16,018 nt of DNA from Bacillota bacterium (GCA_030705665.1 JAUZQA010000019.1:1-16018), one strand, 5' to 3'; positions 8,732-14,829 are shown, numbered from the stretch's first letter. Translations and numbers: made by a program. Notes: generated from the letters alone by a model not told the origin.

Positions 8732-9367
8732 TTAATTAACTTTTCCTGTTAAAAAATAGATGGCAATCTGCGTTCGGTGTTCAAGTTCTGTTTTTCCTAA
8801 AATCGCACTAATATAGTTAGCGATCGTTCCTTCTGAGATAAAAAGCTGTTTTGCTATTTCTTTATTCGAGAATCCTTTTGCAATAAGGCCCATTATATCG
8901 AGTTCCCTCTCGGTAAAAAGACTCTTATCTACCTTTGTTTCCGCTTTCTTCTCTCCTAAGTTTGCTTTTAGTTTTTCAAGCACTACATCCTGCATGACTG
9001 TATTGCCATTATACACGCTTTTAATCGCATCACGGATTTGCTCCGGATCATTATTTTTTAATAAATAACCCTTCGCGCCATTTTTGATTGCATCAAAAAT
9101 GTATTCATCATCGTCAAATGTCGTTAAGATCAATGGCTTCGTCTTCGTTTGTTCCGTTAAAAGTTTCGTTGCCTCCACGCCATTCATATTTGGCATTCGG
9201 ACATCTAACAGAGCAATATCAACATCATGAGCTATGCAAAAATCTACAGCCTCCAAACCATCATTTACAGTCGTGATGACATCAAATTCCTCATATGTAT
9301 TTAAAATGATTTTCATTCCTTCGCGAATAAAGGAATTATCATCAGCAATCATAACGGTTATTTTCAA
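8732..9367 (-). CDS. Response regulator, NarL/LuxR (FixJ) family (LnrK-like)
   Basis: This is a 211-aa two-domain regulator. The receiver domain (1 to about 120) has the acidic pair Asp9/Asp10, the phospho-acceptor Asp55 in LLDVRMPNMNG, Thr81/Thr82 in LILTTFDDD and the conserved Lys in GYLLKN. The C-terminal LuxR helix-turn-helix starts at LFTERELDIMGLIAKGFSN and ends near the C-terminus. The start is TTG: it gives the usual lead-in MKITVMIADD and follows AAAGGAAATGGTGG. It is the first gene of the cassette, with a promoter candidate at 9423-9450. It probably activates the ABC genes downstream when phosphorylated by the adjacent kinase, as LnrK does. Confidence 0.92.
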   Translation of the reverse strand: MKITVMIADDNSFIREGMKIILNTYEEFDVITTVNDGLEAVDFCIAHDVDIALLDVRMPNMNGVEATKLLTEQTKTKPLILTTFDDDEYIFDAIKNGAKGYLLKNNDPEQIRDAIKSVYNGNTVMQDVVLEKLKANLGEKKAETKVDKSLFTERELDIMGLIAKGFSNKEIAKQLFISEGTIANYISAILGKTELEHRTQIAIYFLTGKVN

Positions 9368-9422
9368 AATACCACCATTTCCTTTCGTTTACCTCATTTC
9401 CAGTAAAACATTTCTTCTTGAT

Positions 9423-9450
9423 TCTATAGCATTTTGCTGCTAACTGTCAT
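9423..9450 (-). promoter_or_regulatory. Promoter candidate for the two-component genes
   Basis: On the minus strand ATGACA (9445-9450) and TATAGA (9423-9428) are separated by 16 bases. A TG one base before the -10 gives an extended -10 element. The position is about 55 bases upstream of the response-regulator start. This is a motif match only. Confidence 0.4.
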
Positions 9451-9581
9451 TCCTCATTAATGATTATGGAAATTCAATTATTTTCAGATAATTCAGAATA
9501 TATGTCTTTTATCCTATTGTCAATTGTGTTATATTTTTTTATACTTTCTTCACACCTTATGTTTTTAACTCACCAAAATCT

Positions 9582-9608
9582 GTTAATGAAAAACATAATT
9601 TCATTAAC
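9582..9608. repeat. 27-bp inverted repeat, operator-like
   Basis: GTTAATGAAA at 9582-9591 is repeated in perfect inverted form at 9599-9608 with a 7-base spacer. No T-run follows on either strand, so it is not a terminator. It sits between two divergent genes, as a regulator-binding site would. The binder is unknown. Confidence 0.5.
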
Positions 9609-9684
9609 CCATTCGATCACATTCAAAATATATCCTCTATAAAAAATAAAGGTAATCTCCAATATTTGTTTCGAATCCACTTAT

Positions 9685-9715
9685 TTGTTTTTATACAAAA
9701 GATTTTGGTTATAAT
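9685..9715 (+). promoter_or_regulatory. Promoter candidate for the four-helix membrane protein
   Basis: A consensus TATAAT lies at 9710-9715. The best -35 is TTGTTT at 9685-9690 with a long spacer of 19 bases, so the -10 is much better supported than the -35. A transcript would carry a leader of about 65 bases. Confidence 0.35.
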
Positions 9716-9787
9716 GATTGAAAATTAAATGTTCATGCATTGATAACATGATAAATGACCAAAAAATACAATCAAGGGGGAATGGGT

Positions 9788-10288
9788 TTGAAGCAATTTG
9801 GTAATATTGAAAACGCATACAGATTTTTAGTTCCATTATTTATTTCAGGAGTTTTCTTCTTATTGAGCTTTTACTTCTGTTTGCTGAGTGTGCCTTTATA
9901 TGCTTATTCTCTGCCGTTCTATGCTTTTTTCCTGCTAATTTCATTGTTCCTTTATTATCGAATTGATAAAGATTTAAATCAATTTATTAAAAAAGGGAAA
10001 CAAACATTTGTTCTTTATAATTTTTACCATAACTGTATTGGGATTTACTTAATATTATCGTTCCTTTTATTTGGAGTGTCGATAGCTTATATGCCCTTCT
10101 ACCATAATGGAGGATCTATCTTTGTATGGTATTGCGCCCCAATGAGTTTACTATGTATGATTAGTTTTATTCAATCACATAAACGAAAAAAGTGGTTAAA
10201 AAGAATTATTATCAGGAAACAATCGAAAACTTTTCGATCAGGCAGCAGCAGTGCAGCACATTTACAATTAGTACTTGGGAAAAAATAA
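9788..10288 (+). CDS. Four-helix membrane protein of unknown function
   Basis: I do not recognise this 166-aa protein. It shows four hydrophobic segments: FLVPLFISGVFFLLSFYF, a second at about residues 40-57, one around YLILSFLLFGVSIAYMPFY, and one around WYCAPMSLLCMISFI. Basic stretches lie between helices 2 and 3 and after helix 4 (HKRKKWLKRIIIRK), so both termini are probably cytoplasmic. The start is TTG at 9788, because AAGGGGG ends 7 bases before it. The in-frame ATG at 9782 lies only one base from that motif, and the ATG at 9755 lies upstream of it. It faces away from the response regulator, and a hairpin at 10348-10371 lies downstream. A role with the divergent cassette is possible but unsupported. 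Confidence 0.7.
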   Translation: MKQFGNIENAYRFLVPLFISGVFFLLSFYFCLLSVPLYAYSLPFYAFFLLISLFLYYRIDKDLNQFIKKGKQTFVLYNFYHNCIGIYLILSFLLFGVSIAYMPFYHNGGSIFVWYCAPMSLLCMISFIQSHKRKKWLKRIIIRKQSKTFRSGSSSAAHLQLVLGKK

Positions 10289-10347
10289 ATCAATGTAACA
10301 TAAAGGAAGATTATTTACTAACTATTCTACTGATATATGGGTAAAAG

Positions 10348-10371
10348 AGGACAACCAGTATTGGTTGTCCT
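10348..10371. terminator. Convergent hairpin between two genes
   Basis: AGGACAACCA (10348-10357) pairs perfectly with TGGTTGTCCT (10362-10371) around a 4-base loop. Only TTAAC follows on the plus strand and CTTTTAC on the minus strand, so the U-tract is weak. Its place between two convergent genes fits a shared terminator. Confidence 0.6.
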
Positions 10372-10459
10372 TAACAATTTGGAGTTTATAAAATGTTTAA
10401 AGTTCAATATTTCTTAAAGATGAAATGAATACTTTTTATTTTCTGTGAAAGTTTAACCA

Positions 10460-11017
10460 TTACCATCCATAAAAAAGAATGGTGTCTTTTTCAAAATCGA
10501 TCGTTTTCAGTAACCTTGTCAGTTCAAATAGAATGTATTCGTACTTCCAAGAAGATGTTAATCTATGTTGATTTTCATTAAGATTTAACGCAAAACCCTG
10601 CTCCCATTCGTTAAGGATGCAACGGAGATATTTTTCTTGTTTTTCAGCAGCCTTTCCATTTTTATCATCCACAAGTAAGTTTTTATAAATGGATATCACC
10701 TTGTTTTGATAAATATCAATTGTTTCTAAAAGACCTGCTTTTCCAACTACATATGGTTGATTATCTGAGAACTTTTCCATTACCTCTTCTCGTTCAAATA
10801 ATGGGACACCTTTGGAAATAATCCTTTCAGCCGTGTTATCCCAGTAAATTCTCCCAAACTCGCATATTTCTTCTTTTGGTATGTTTCCAAGATAAAAACA
10901 GCCTTCCTTTTCTTCATCTTCACTTTTAAACTTTTCAGCCAGTTCTTTATACGTCATCGATTTAATCTCATTAAGAAGATCCTTGCTCACTTTATACATA
11001 AAATAACGATGTCCCAT
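10460..11017 (-). CDS. Hypothetical cytoplasmic protein, 185 aa
   Basis: I cannot assign this protein to a family. It has no signal peptide or membrane helix. It begins MGHRYFMYKVSKDLLNEIKS and is rich in Glu and Lys. A central GRIYWDNTAERIISKGVPLF segment and a tryptophan-containing C-terminal half (EWEQGFALNLNENQH, then SSWKYEYILFELTRLL) suggest a compact alpha or alpha/beta fold. The ATG is well supported by AAGGAGGG at about 7 bases. A TATAAT on the minus strand (11043-11048) is a possible -10 with a poor -35. The gene stands alone between a convergent and a divergent neighbour. Small solitary proteins of this sort in Bacillus include immunity-like and DUF families, but nothing here shows which applies. 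Confidence 0.75.
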   Translation of the reverse strand: MGHRYFMYKVSKDLLNEIKSMTYKELAEKFKSEDEEKEGCFYLGNIPKEEICEFGRIYWDNTAERIISKGVPLFEREEVMEKFSDNQPYVVGKAGLLETIDIYQNKVISIYKNLLVDDKNGKAAEKQEKYLRCILNEWEQGFALNLNENQHRLTSSWKYEYILFELTRLLKTIDFEKDTILFYGW

Positions 11018-11171
11018 TAAAATCCCTCCTTTTTATTCTCAAAATTATACTTCCATACATCTTAATTACGTACAAAAGCACTCATTAGTTTCACATTTTC
11101 TTCACTTTAATTGGATTTTATAGCTGATAATTATATTAATATAGTATTGTAATAGAATTGTAATTTGCCTG

Positions 11172-11200
11172 TGACGCCCTTGTCATGACTTTCTCGTATA
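11172..11200 (+). promoter_or_regulatory. Alternative-sigma-like promoter candidate for the NlpC/P60 gene
   Basis: TGACGC (11172-11177) and CGTATA (11195-11200) are 17 bases apart. CGTATA is the -10 form used by ECF sigma factors such as SigW, and the -35 matches TGAAAC at four of six positions. The ACGCCC at 11174-11179 also resembles the SigI -35 ACCCCC. No good SigA pair is visible here. ATGACT at 11185-11190 and AGTCAT at 11205-11210 form an inverted repeat around the -10. Confidence 0.35.
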
Positions 11201-11238
11201 GTTGAGTCATCAAATCACACAACTAGGAGGAAACAATC

Positions 11239-11694
11239 ATGCTTAAGAAATTCATCTTAGCTATCACTTTCGTTGTTTCTTTAAGCTCTTTGTTTGCCAA
11301 CATTGGTGATAAAGCGGAAGCAGCAACCTATAATTATCATAAAGAAGCCATTCACATTGCAGAATCAAACATTGGAGTTCCGTATCGCTACGGTGGAATG
11401 TCACCGAGCGGATTCGATTGCTCTGGATTAGTGAAATATTCGTATGCAAAAGCAGGAAGAACCTTGTATCGTACAGCTGCTCAAATGTATTACCGTAATG
11501 GATACAGACCTTCTAGTCTTCAGGCCGGCGACTTATTGTTCTTTGCACCAACAAAAGCAAGTGCACCAACCCATGTAGCTATATACATTGGTTATGGAAA
11601 AATGATCATGGCATCTTCATCAAGAGGAGTTATCATCACAAGCACAAGCAATTCATACTGGCATCCAAGATATGTTGGAGCAAAGCGAGTTTAA
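11239..11694 (+). CDS. Secreted NlpC/P60 family (C40) cell-wall peptidase
   Basis: This 151-aa protein has a signal peptide (1 to about 28: KK, hydrophobic core, cleavage near AEA-A) followed directly by an NlpC/P60 domain. It lacks LysM or SH3 wall-binding repeats. The catalytic Cys61 lies in SGFDCSGLV and His112 in PTHVAIYIG. The end, SYWHPRYVGAKRV, matches LytE/LytF-type endopeptidases. The family's third catalytic residue, usually His, Asn or Gln just before the Ala of an MIHA or MINA motif, is Met124 here (MIMASSS). Known members cut peptide crosslinks of peptidoglycan, usually D-Glu to diaminopimelate. AGGAGG lies 8 bases before the ATG, and a strong terminator follows the stop. Assignment to the family is firm; activity is less certain because of Met124. 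Confidence 0.93.
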   Translation: MLKKFILAITFVVSLSSLFANIGDKAEAATYNYHKEAIHIAESNIGVPYRYGGMSPSGFDCSGLVKYSYAKAGRTLYRTAAQMYYRNGYRPSSLQAGDLLFFAPTKASAPTHVAIYIGYGKMIMASSSRGVIITSTSNSYWHPRYVGAKRV

Positions 11695-11702
11695 GTAAGA
11701 TC

Positions 11703-11753
11703 AAGCCTAGGTCAATCATTACAATAAAATGATTGATCTAGGCTTTTTATTTT
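11703..11753 (+). terminator. Strong intrinsic terminator of the NlpC/P60 gene
   Basis: An 18-bp stem (11703-11720 with 11728-11745, one G-U pair) with a 7-base loop runs into TTTATTTT. It starts 9 bases after the stop codon. Confidence 0.93.
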
Positions 11754-11755
11754 AC

Positions 11756-11780
11756 AAAAAAAGAGCTGCTGAGCAGCTCT
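11756..11780 (-). terminator. Intrinsic terminator of the 88-aa gene
   Basis: AGAGCTGCT (11762-11770) and AGCAGCTCT (11772-11780) are perfect complements. Read on the minus strand the hairpin is followed by seven T. It lies just past the 88-aa stop at 11784 and stands back to back with the plus-strand terminator. This is good evidence that a minus-strand gene really ends here. Confidence 0.88.
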
Positions 11781-11783
11781 AGG

Positions 11784-12050
11784 TTAAACATTTGCACCAG
11801 CTAGCTCACCTTCGGATAGTTTTGCTAACTTCACATCAAAAAACACCTTATAAATTGTATTGTCCCCATCCTGAATAATAGAATGGCTTACATAACTTCC
11901 TTTTAATGCTCTCTTATGATCATCATAAATAAACCATTCCCGCCAATCCTTGGCCGATTCAATTAAGCTTTCGATAGTGTAAGGGCTTTCATAGTTTTGT
12001 TTTAACAAAATCTCTTGGGAGAAGGTGTTACAGACTTGTAAAATATACAA
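11784..12050 (-). CDS. Small hypothetical protein, 88 aa
   Basis: I do not recognise this small protein. I set the start at TTG 12050, because GGAGGTG lies 6 bases before it. A longer frame reaching ATG at 12140 would cross that ribosome binding site and a TATAAT. The product begins YILQVCNTFSQEILL after the initiator. It contains an aromatic stretch KDWREWFIYDDHKRALKG and a C-terminal half of beta-type pattern (HSIIQDGDNTIYKVFFDVKLAKL). There is no signal peptide or clear membrane helix. A minus-strand TATAAT at 12085-12090 and the terminator at 11756-11780 bracket it as a one-gene transcript. Those signals are the main reason I accept it. Confidence 0.65.
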   Translation of the reverse strand: MYILQVCNTFSQEILLKQNYESPYTIESLIESAKDWREWFIYDDHKRALKGSYVSHSIIQDGDNTIYKVFFDVKLAKLSEGELAGANV

Positions 12051-12084
12051 CAAAAGCACCTCCAATAAATTTTTAGATACTTTT

Positions 12085-12090
12085 ATTATA
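12085..12090 (-). promoter_or_regulatory. -10 element for the 88-aa gene
   Basis: A consensus TATAAT on the minus strand lies 35 bases before the proposed TTG start. No -35 hexamer at normal spacing stands out. Confidence 0.35.
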
Positions 12091-12225
12091 GCCCTAATTG
12101 GTAAAAATTTCTTAAAGAAAATGTGAAAGAAACATGACAATTAGTAACTTAATAAGCTTCATTGACTCTGCTGTTTTACAAATACCTTGGTGAGTTTTAA
12201 GATTGAATGCAAGGAGGGAATCCTA

Positions 12226-13356
12226 GTGCAAGATATCTATTTGGACAATTGTTCAACGACGAAACCATATCCTGATGTAACGAATAAGATTATTAAAATG
12301 CTGACAGAAGTTTACGGAAATCCTTCTTCCTTACATCGTTTGGGTAAAAAAAGTAAGCTGGAGCTTGAAAAAGCTCGTCAAATCATTTCTGGTACCCTTG
12401 AAGTCGAACCCGAGGAAATCTATTTTACCTCTGGAGGTACCGAGTCCGACAATCTTGCTATTAAGGGCGTTTGTTGGGCCAATTCAAATAATGGAAATCG
12501 AATCGTGACCACTGTTGCTGAACATGCTGCCGTCATGAAATCTATAAGAGATTTAAAAAGGCGTGGCTGGGAAGTGAAATATATTTCCGCTCCAAACGGC
12601 AAACTTGACTTAGGAGAGCTGCAAGCTGCGATCGACGAGAAGACATTGCTTGTGAGTGTAATGCTTGTCAATAATGAAACAGGATGTATCTTTCCTGTAA
12701 GCAAGATAAAACAGATCATTCAACAAAAAAAATCTCCGGCAATCTTGCATTGCGATGCTGTACAGGCTTATGGAAAATTAAATTTTACAGCTGCGAGTTT
12801 GGGTGCAGACCTTATCAGTATCAGCGCCCATAAAATACATGGTCCAAAAGGTATAGGTGCACTGTATGTAAAAAATGGCATCAACATGTTCTCAGTCAAC
12901 CTTGGCGGAGGACAGGAAAACGGTTTACGTTCAGGGACAGAGAGCACCCCACTGATTGTCGGTTTTGGGGAAGCGGTACGGATCACCTTTTCCAATTTGA
13001 ATGAAGATATCTTTCATATGAAAGAGCTTCGTGATTATTGTATCGATTCTATCGGAGAGATATTTCCTCAAGCGGTTATACATTCAACGAAGCAAGGAGC
13101 ACCCCACATCGTAAATTTTTCTTTGCCAGGAACCGAAAACAAAAGAGTGTTAGAGTTCCTTGATACAAAAGATATTTTTGTATCTAGTGCAGCCGCTTGT
13201 AAATCTAATCATTCAAGAGGACCTTCTGTGCTGGAATCACTGGGATTAAGCCGCGATTTAGCTGACAGTGCTCTGAGAGTCAGCTTTTCACATATGAATA
13301 CAAAGAAAGATGTTGATGCTTTGCTAAAAGCTCTTGATGAATATTTTCGTTTTTGA
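12226..13356 (+). CDS. Cysteine desulfurase, NifS/IscS family (class V aminotransferase fold)
   Basis: This PLP enzyme takes sulfur from cysteine, giving alanine and a protein-bound persulfide for Fe-S cluster or thio-cofactor synthesis. The PLP lysine is Lys203 in SAHKIHGPKG. His100 (VAEHAAV), Asp177 and Gln180 (DAVQAYGK) are the cofactor contacts. Cys325 in SSAAACKS is the persulfide-forming cysteine, placed as in E. coli IscS (Cys328, Lys206). At 376 aa it has the normal length for Bacillus NifS-like proteins. The start is GTG 12226, 7 bases after AAGGAGGG; the upstream in-frame TTG at 12187 has no such site. A possible promoter is TTTACA (12175-12180) with TAAGAT (12198-12203), 17 bases apart. 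No iscU, mnmA, thiI or nad gene adjoins it, so its sulfur acceptor is unknown. Confidence 0.95.
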   Translation: MQDIYLDNCSTTKPYPDVTNKIIKMLTEVYGNPSSLHRLGKKSKLELEKARQIISGTLEVEPEEIYFTSGGTESDNLAIKGVCWANSNNGNRIVTTVAEHAAVMKSIRDLKRRGWEVKYISAPNGKLDLGELQAAIDEKTLLVSVMLVNNETGCIFPVSKIKQIIQQKKSPAILHCDAVQAYGKLNFTAASLGADLISISAHKIHGPKGIGALYVKNGINMFSVNLGGGQENGLRSGTESTPLIVGFGEAVRITFSNLNEDIFHMKELRDYCIDSIGEIFPQAVIHSTKQGAPHIVNFSLPGTENKRVLEFLDTKDIFVSSAAACKSNHSRGPSVLESLGLSRDLADSALRVSFSHMNTKKDVDALLKALDEYFRF

Positions 13357-13415
13357 AAACAACTTTCAAAAATTCTAGTAGGTGAATATCGGAATTGGGC
13401 AATGATTGTTTCCAC

Positions 13416-13445
13416 AAAAAAATCCTTCCACAGAAGGATTTTTTG
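13416..13445. terminator. Bidirectional terminator between the desulfurase and the 108-aa gene
   Basis: ATCCTTC (13422-13428) pairs with GAAGGAT (13433-13439) around a 4-base loop. The stem is extended by an A-run on one side and a T-run on the other, so both strands have a U-tail. It serves the convergent desulfurase and 108-aa genes. Confidence 0.88.
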
Positions 13446-13514
13446 TTAATACTATTCCTGTTTGCTTATGAACTAAAACACCATCATGTACCTTTTTTTA
13501 AAAAAAGAGATGTA

Positions 13515-13841
13515 CTAATTTAAAATCGTTTCAATATAATTTCCACTGCCCCTTATAACTTCAAGACCTTGCTTCTCCAATTCCTTCCATACTCTCCGGT
13601 CAAGTCCGAATGGACTGCTCTTTTGCAGGGCGTCGAGTTCATTTTCGGAAATCTCTACATGATAATACTTATCTCCATTATTGATCATGAACTCATATTT
13701 TTTTAACTTTAACAGAAATACCTCGTAATTCCCGTCCCATTCCTTTAATTGATGTTCAATCGCAGTGGCAACATACTTAATAAATTCTTCTCTACCCATA
13801 TTTCGAGCCATGTAACCTCTAATCTCTCCATTAATGTCCAT
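13515..13841 (-). CDS. Hypothetical 108-aa protein controlled by a SAM-I riboswitch
   Basis: I do not recognise the family. The product is soluble, with no signal peptide or membrane helix. It begins MDINGEIRGYMARNMGREEF. A helical stretch (FIKYVATAIEHQLKEW) is followed by a beta-like segment (NYEVFLLKLKKYEFMI, then DKYYHVEISENELDALQ) and a C-terminal half around GLDRRVWKELEKQGLEVI. I use ATG 13841, preceded by ATGGGGAG at 9 bases; the ATG at 13871 has no ribosome binding site. Upstream on the same strand lie, in order, a promoter, an S-box aptamer and a terminator. Expression should therefore rise when S-adenosylmethionine is scarce. No methyltransferase, PLP or transporter motif is visible, so its role in sulfur metabolism is open. 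Confidence 0.72.
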   Translation of the reverse strand: MDINGEIRGYMARNMGREEFIKYVATAIEHQLKEWDGNYEVFLLKLKKYEFMINNGDKYYHVEISENELDALQKSSPFGLDRRVWKELEKQGLEVIRGSGNYIETILN

Positions 13842-13895
13842 GTCCCATCTCTCCCCATAAATATTGGTCATTTTTGAAAAATCTCGTCAGAAAGT

Positions 13896-13932
13896 AAAAA
13901 CCCCCGTTCCGATGGATGGAAAAGGGGTTTTT
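13896..13932 (-). terminator. Riboswitch-controlled terminator
   Basis: On the minus strand AAAAACCCC (13924-13932) pairs with GGGGTTTTT (13896-13904). An inner TTCC/GGAA helix lies inside, and T-rich sequence follows. It comes 8 bases after the aptamer and about 55 bases before the 108-aa start, the standard place for the terminator of an S-box leader. Confidence 0.85.
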
Positions 13933-13939
13933 GCGCCGT

Positions 13940-14037
13940 TTTATCACCCAAAGCTTTGCTTTGCTGGTTGTAGCACCTTGCGTTTAGCAGGTTGCTGTGA
14001 CGTCTATGAGCCAGATCTCTCAGCCACTCTTGATAAC
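13940..14037 (-). promoter_or_regulatory. SAM-I (S-box) riboswitch aptamer
   Basis: Read on the minus strand, the S-box signatures appear in order: TTATCAAGAG at the 5' side of P1, a P2 strand with GAGAGATCTGGCTC, CAGCAACC, then AAGGTGCTACAACCAGCA, and TGATAA closing P1. P1 pairs TTATCA (14031-14036) with TGATAA (13941-13946). P2a pairs GTGGC with GTCAC. P3 pairs CCTGC with GCAAGG, and P4 pairs CCA and AAGC with GCTTTGG. The P2 strand reads GAGAGA where the family usually has GAGGGA, and GGCTC where it usually has GGCCC. A terminator follows. S-box leaders switch genes off when SAM binds. Confidence 0.9.
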
Positions 14038-14052
14038 TATTCAATTAATTTT

Positions 14053-14082
14053 ATTATACTGCTAGAAACCTTTACCATTCAA
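14053..14082 (-). promoter_or_regulatory. Promoter of the S-box transcript
   Basis: TTGAAT (14077-14082) and consensus TATAAT (14053-14058) on the minus strand are 18 bases apart. They end about 15 bases before the riboswitch P1. A second -35-like TTGACA lies further upstream (14090-14095), too far for this -10. The 12-bp palindrome CAACAATTGTTG (14080-14091) overlaps the -35. Confidence 0.6.
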
Positions 14083-14242
14083 CAATTGTTGTCAAACTTT
14101 TCTAGTAATTTTTATTATTCTTTGACATTCGATGTTTTTTCAAAGGTTCTATAAGTCCGCTATACTTTTGCTAGCAATTACTTTCCTTTATCTATCACAT
14201 GTAATGCCTGAAAATTGCTTTGTTTCTTTCAATCAGATGAAG

Positions 14243-14743
14243 TCAACTCTTGTCAGAATTAAAAAGCCGATACAGTGAGATTCCAATGGTGCAAAATATG
14301 ACTATTAGAAAAATAGGAATGGTCCACATACTGATCACATTCTTCCCGTATGCTGCCTGAACGGTTCCCCAAGAAATGTAAGAAAAAAGCAATAACATTT
14401 CAAAATTTAATATGATCAGCATTCTTCTCGCTTCCAAATATAGCTTTGGAGCATTTTTTTCGGTAATCATAACCGGATAATTATATATGTGCGGAAATCT
14501 CTCTAGGACGGAAATCACCACAAAGAGAATCAATCCTATCATTGGAAGAATACAGAGACTTCCTTTACTCCCCCATCCATCCACATTTCCTGCTGCGTTA
14601 AAATGAATCGGAACTGTAAAGGGCAAAACGTTCCACTGAAAAATTATGGTTAAGAACATATTCAGGATTAATAACACAGAAAGTACATTAATGAACTTCT
14701 CAAAGATTGACAATTGTATGGATATAATTGGACGTGAATTCAT
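14243..14743 (-). CDS. DUF1648 domain membrane protein
   Basis: This 166-aa protein has four predicted helices: residues about 15-33, about 66-84, about 108-127 and about 137-157. Between helices 1 and 2 lies VLPFTVPIHFNAAGNVDGWG, the hallmark of DUF1648, a domain seen in small membrane proteins and SdpI-like immunity proteins of Firmicutes. No SdpI-type C-terminal half is present. The biochemical role is unknown; in SdpI, DUF1648 belongs to a protein giving immunity to a toxic peptide. The start is ATG 14743: AGGAG lies 7 bases away, whereas the ATG six bases earlier (14749) lies only one base from it. The gene follows the terminator of the aldo/keto reductase and has its own promoter candidate. 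Confidence 0.85.
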   Translation of the reverse strand: MNSRPIISIQLSIFEKFINVLSVLLILNMFLTIIFQWNVLPFTVPIHFNAAGNVDGWGSKGSLCILPMIGLILFVVISVLERFPHIYNYPVMITEKNAPKLYLEARRMLIILNFEMLLLFSYISWGTVQAAYGKNVISMWTIPIFLIVIFCTIGISLYRLFNSDKS

Positions 14744-14772
14744 TTTCATTCTCCTAAAAGGTTCTATTCATT

Positions 14773-14801
14773 TCTATAATATAAAATATCTACTATGTAA
14801 A
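14773..14801 (-). promoter_or_regulatory. Promoter candidate for the DUF1648 gene
   Basis: TTTACA (14796-14801) and TATAGA (14773-14778) on the minus strand are 17 bases apart and lie 30 bases before the start codon. Confidence 0.45.
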
Positions 14802-14829
14802 TGCTGCTCATATCTTGCAAATTTGTGTC

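Larger units (their letters stand above)
9368..9787. other. AT-rich divergent intergenic region
   Basis: These 420 bases separate the response regulator (minus) from a membrane protein (plus). They contain a promoter candidate for each gene and a perfect 10-bp inverted repeat at 9582-9608. A 60-codon reading frame at 9460-9642 has no ribosome binding site and looks accidental. I see no RNA gene. Confidence 0.5.

Noticed and set aside
9460..9642. A 60-codon plus-strand frame with hydrophobic residues
   Set aside because: It has no ribosome binding site, lies in AT-rich DNA that yields such frames by chance, and spans the inverted repeat at 9582-9608.
12051..12140. The N-terminal extension of the 88-aa protein up to ATG 12140
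   Set aside because: It would place the ribosome binding site GGAGGTG and the -10 TATAAT inside the coding region.
13492..13507. The palindrome CTTTTTTTAAAAAAAG as a functional site
   Set aside because: It is only A and T runs next to a gene end. The hairpin at 13416-13445 already explains termination.
13864..14154. A 96-codon plus-strand reading frame
   Set aside because: It lies antisense to the S-box leader, its terminator and promoter, and has no ribosome binding site.
14161..14225. AGCAATT and AATTGCT arms downstream of the DUF1648 gene as its terminator
   Set aside because: The arms are only 7 bp with a loop of more than 30 bases, and no T-run follows.
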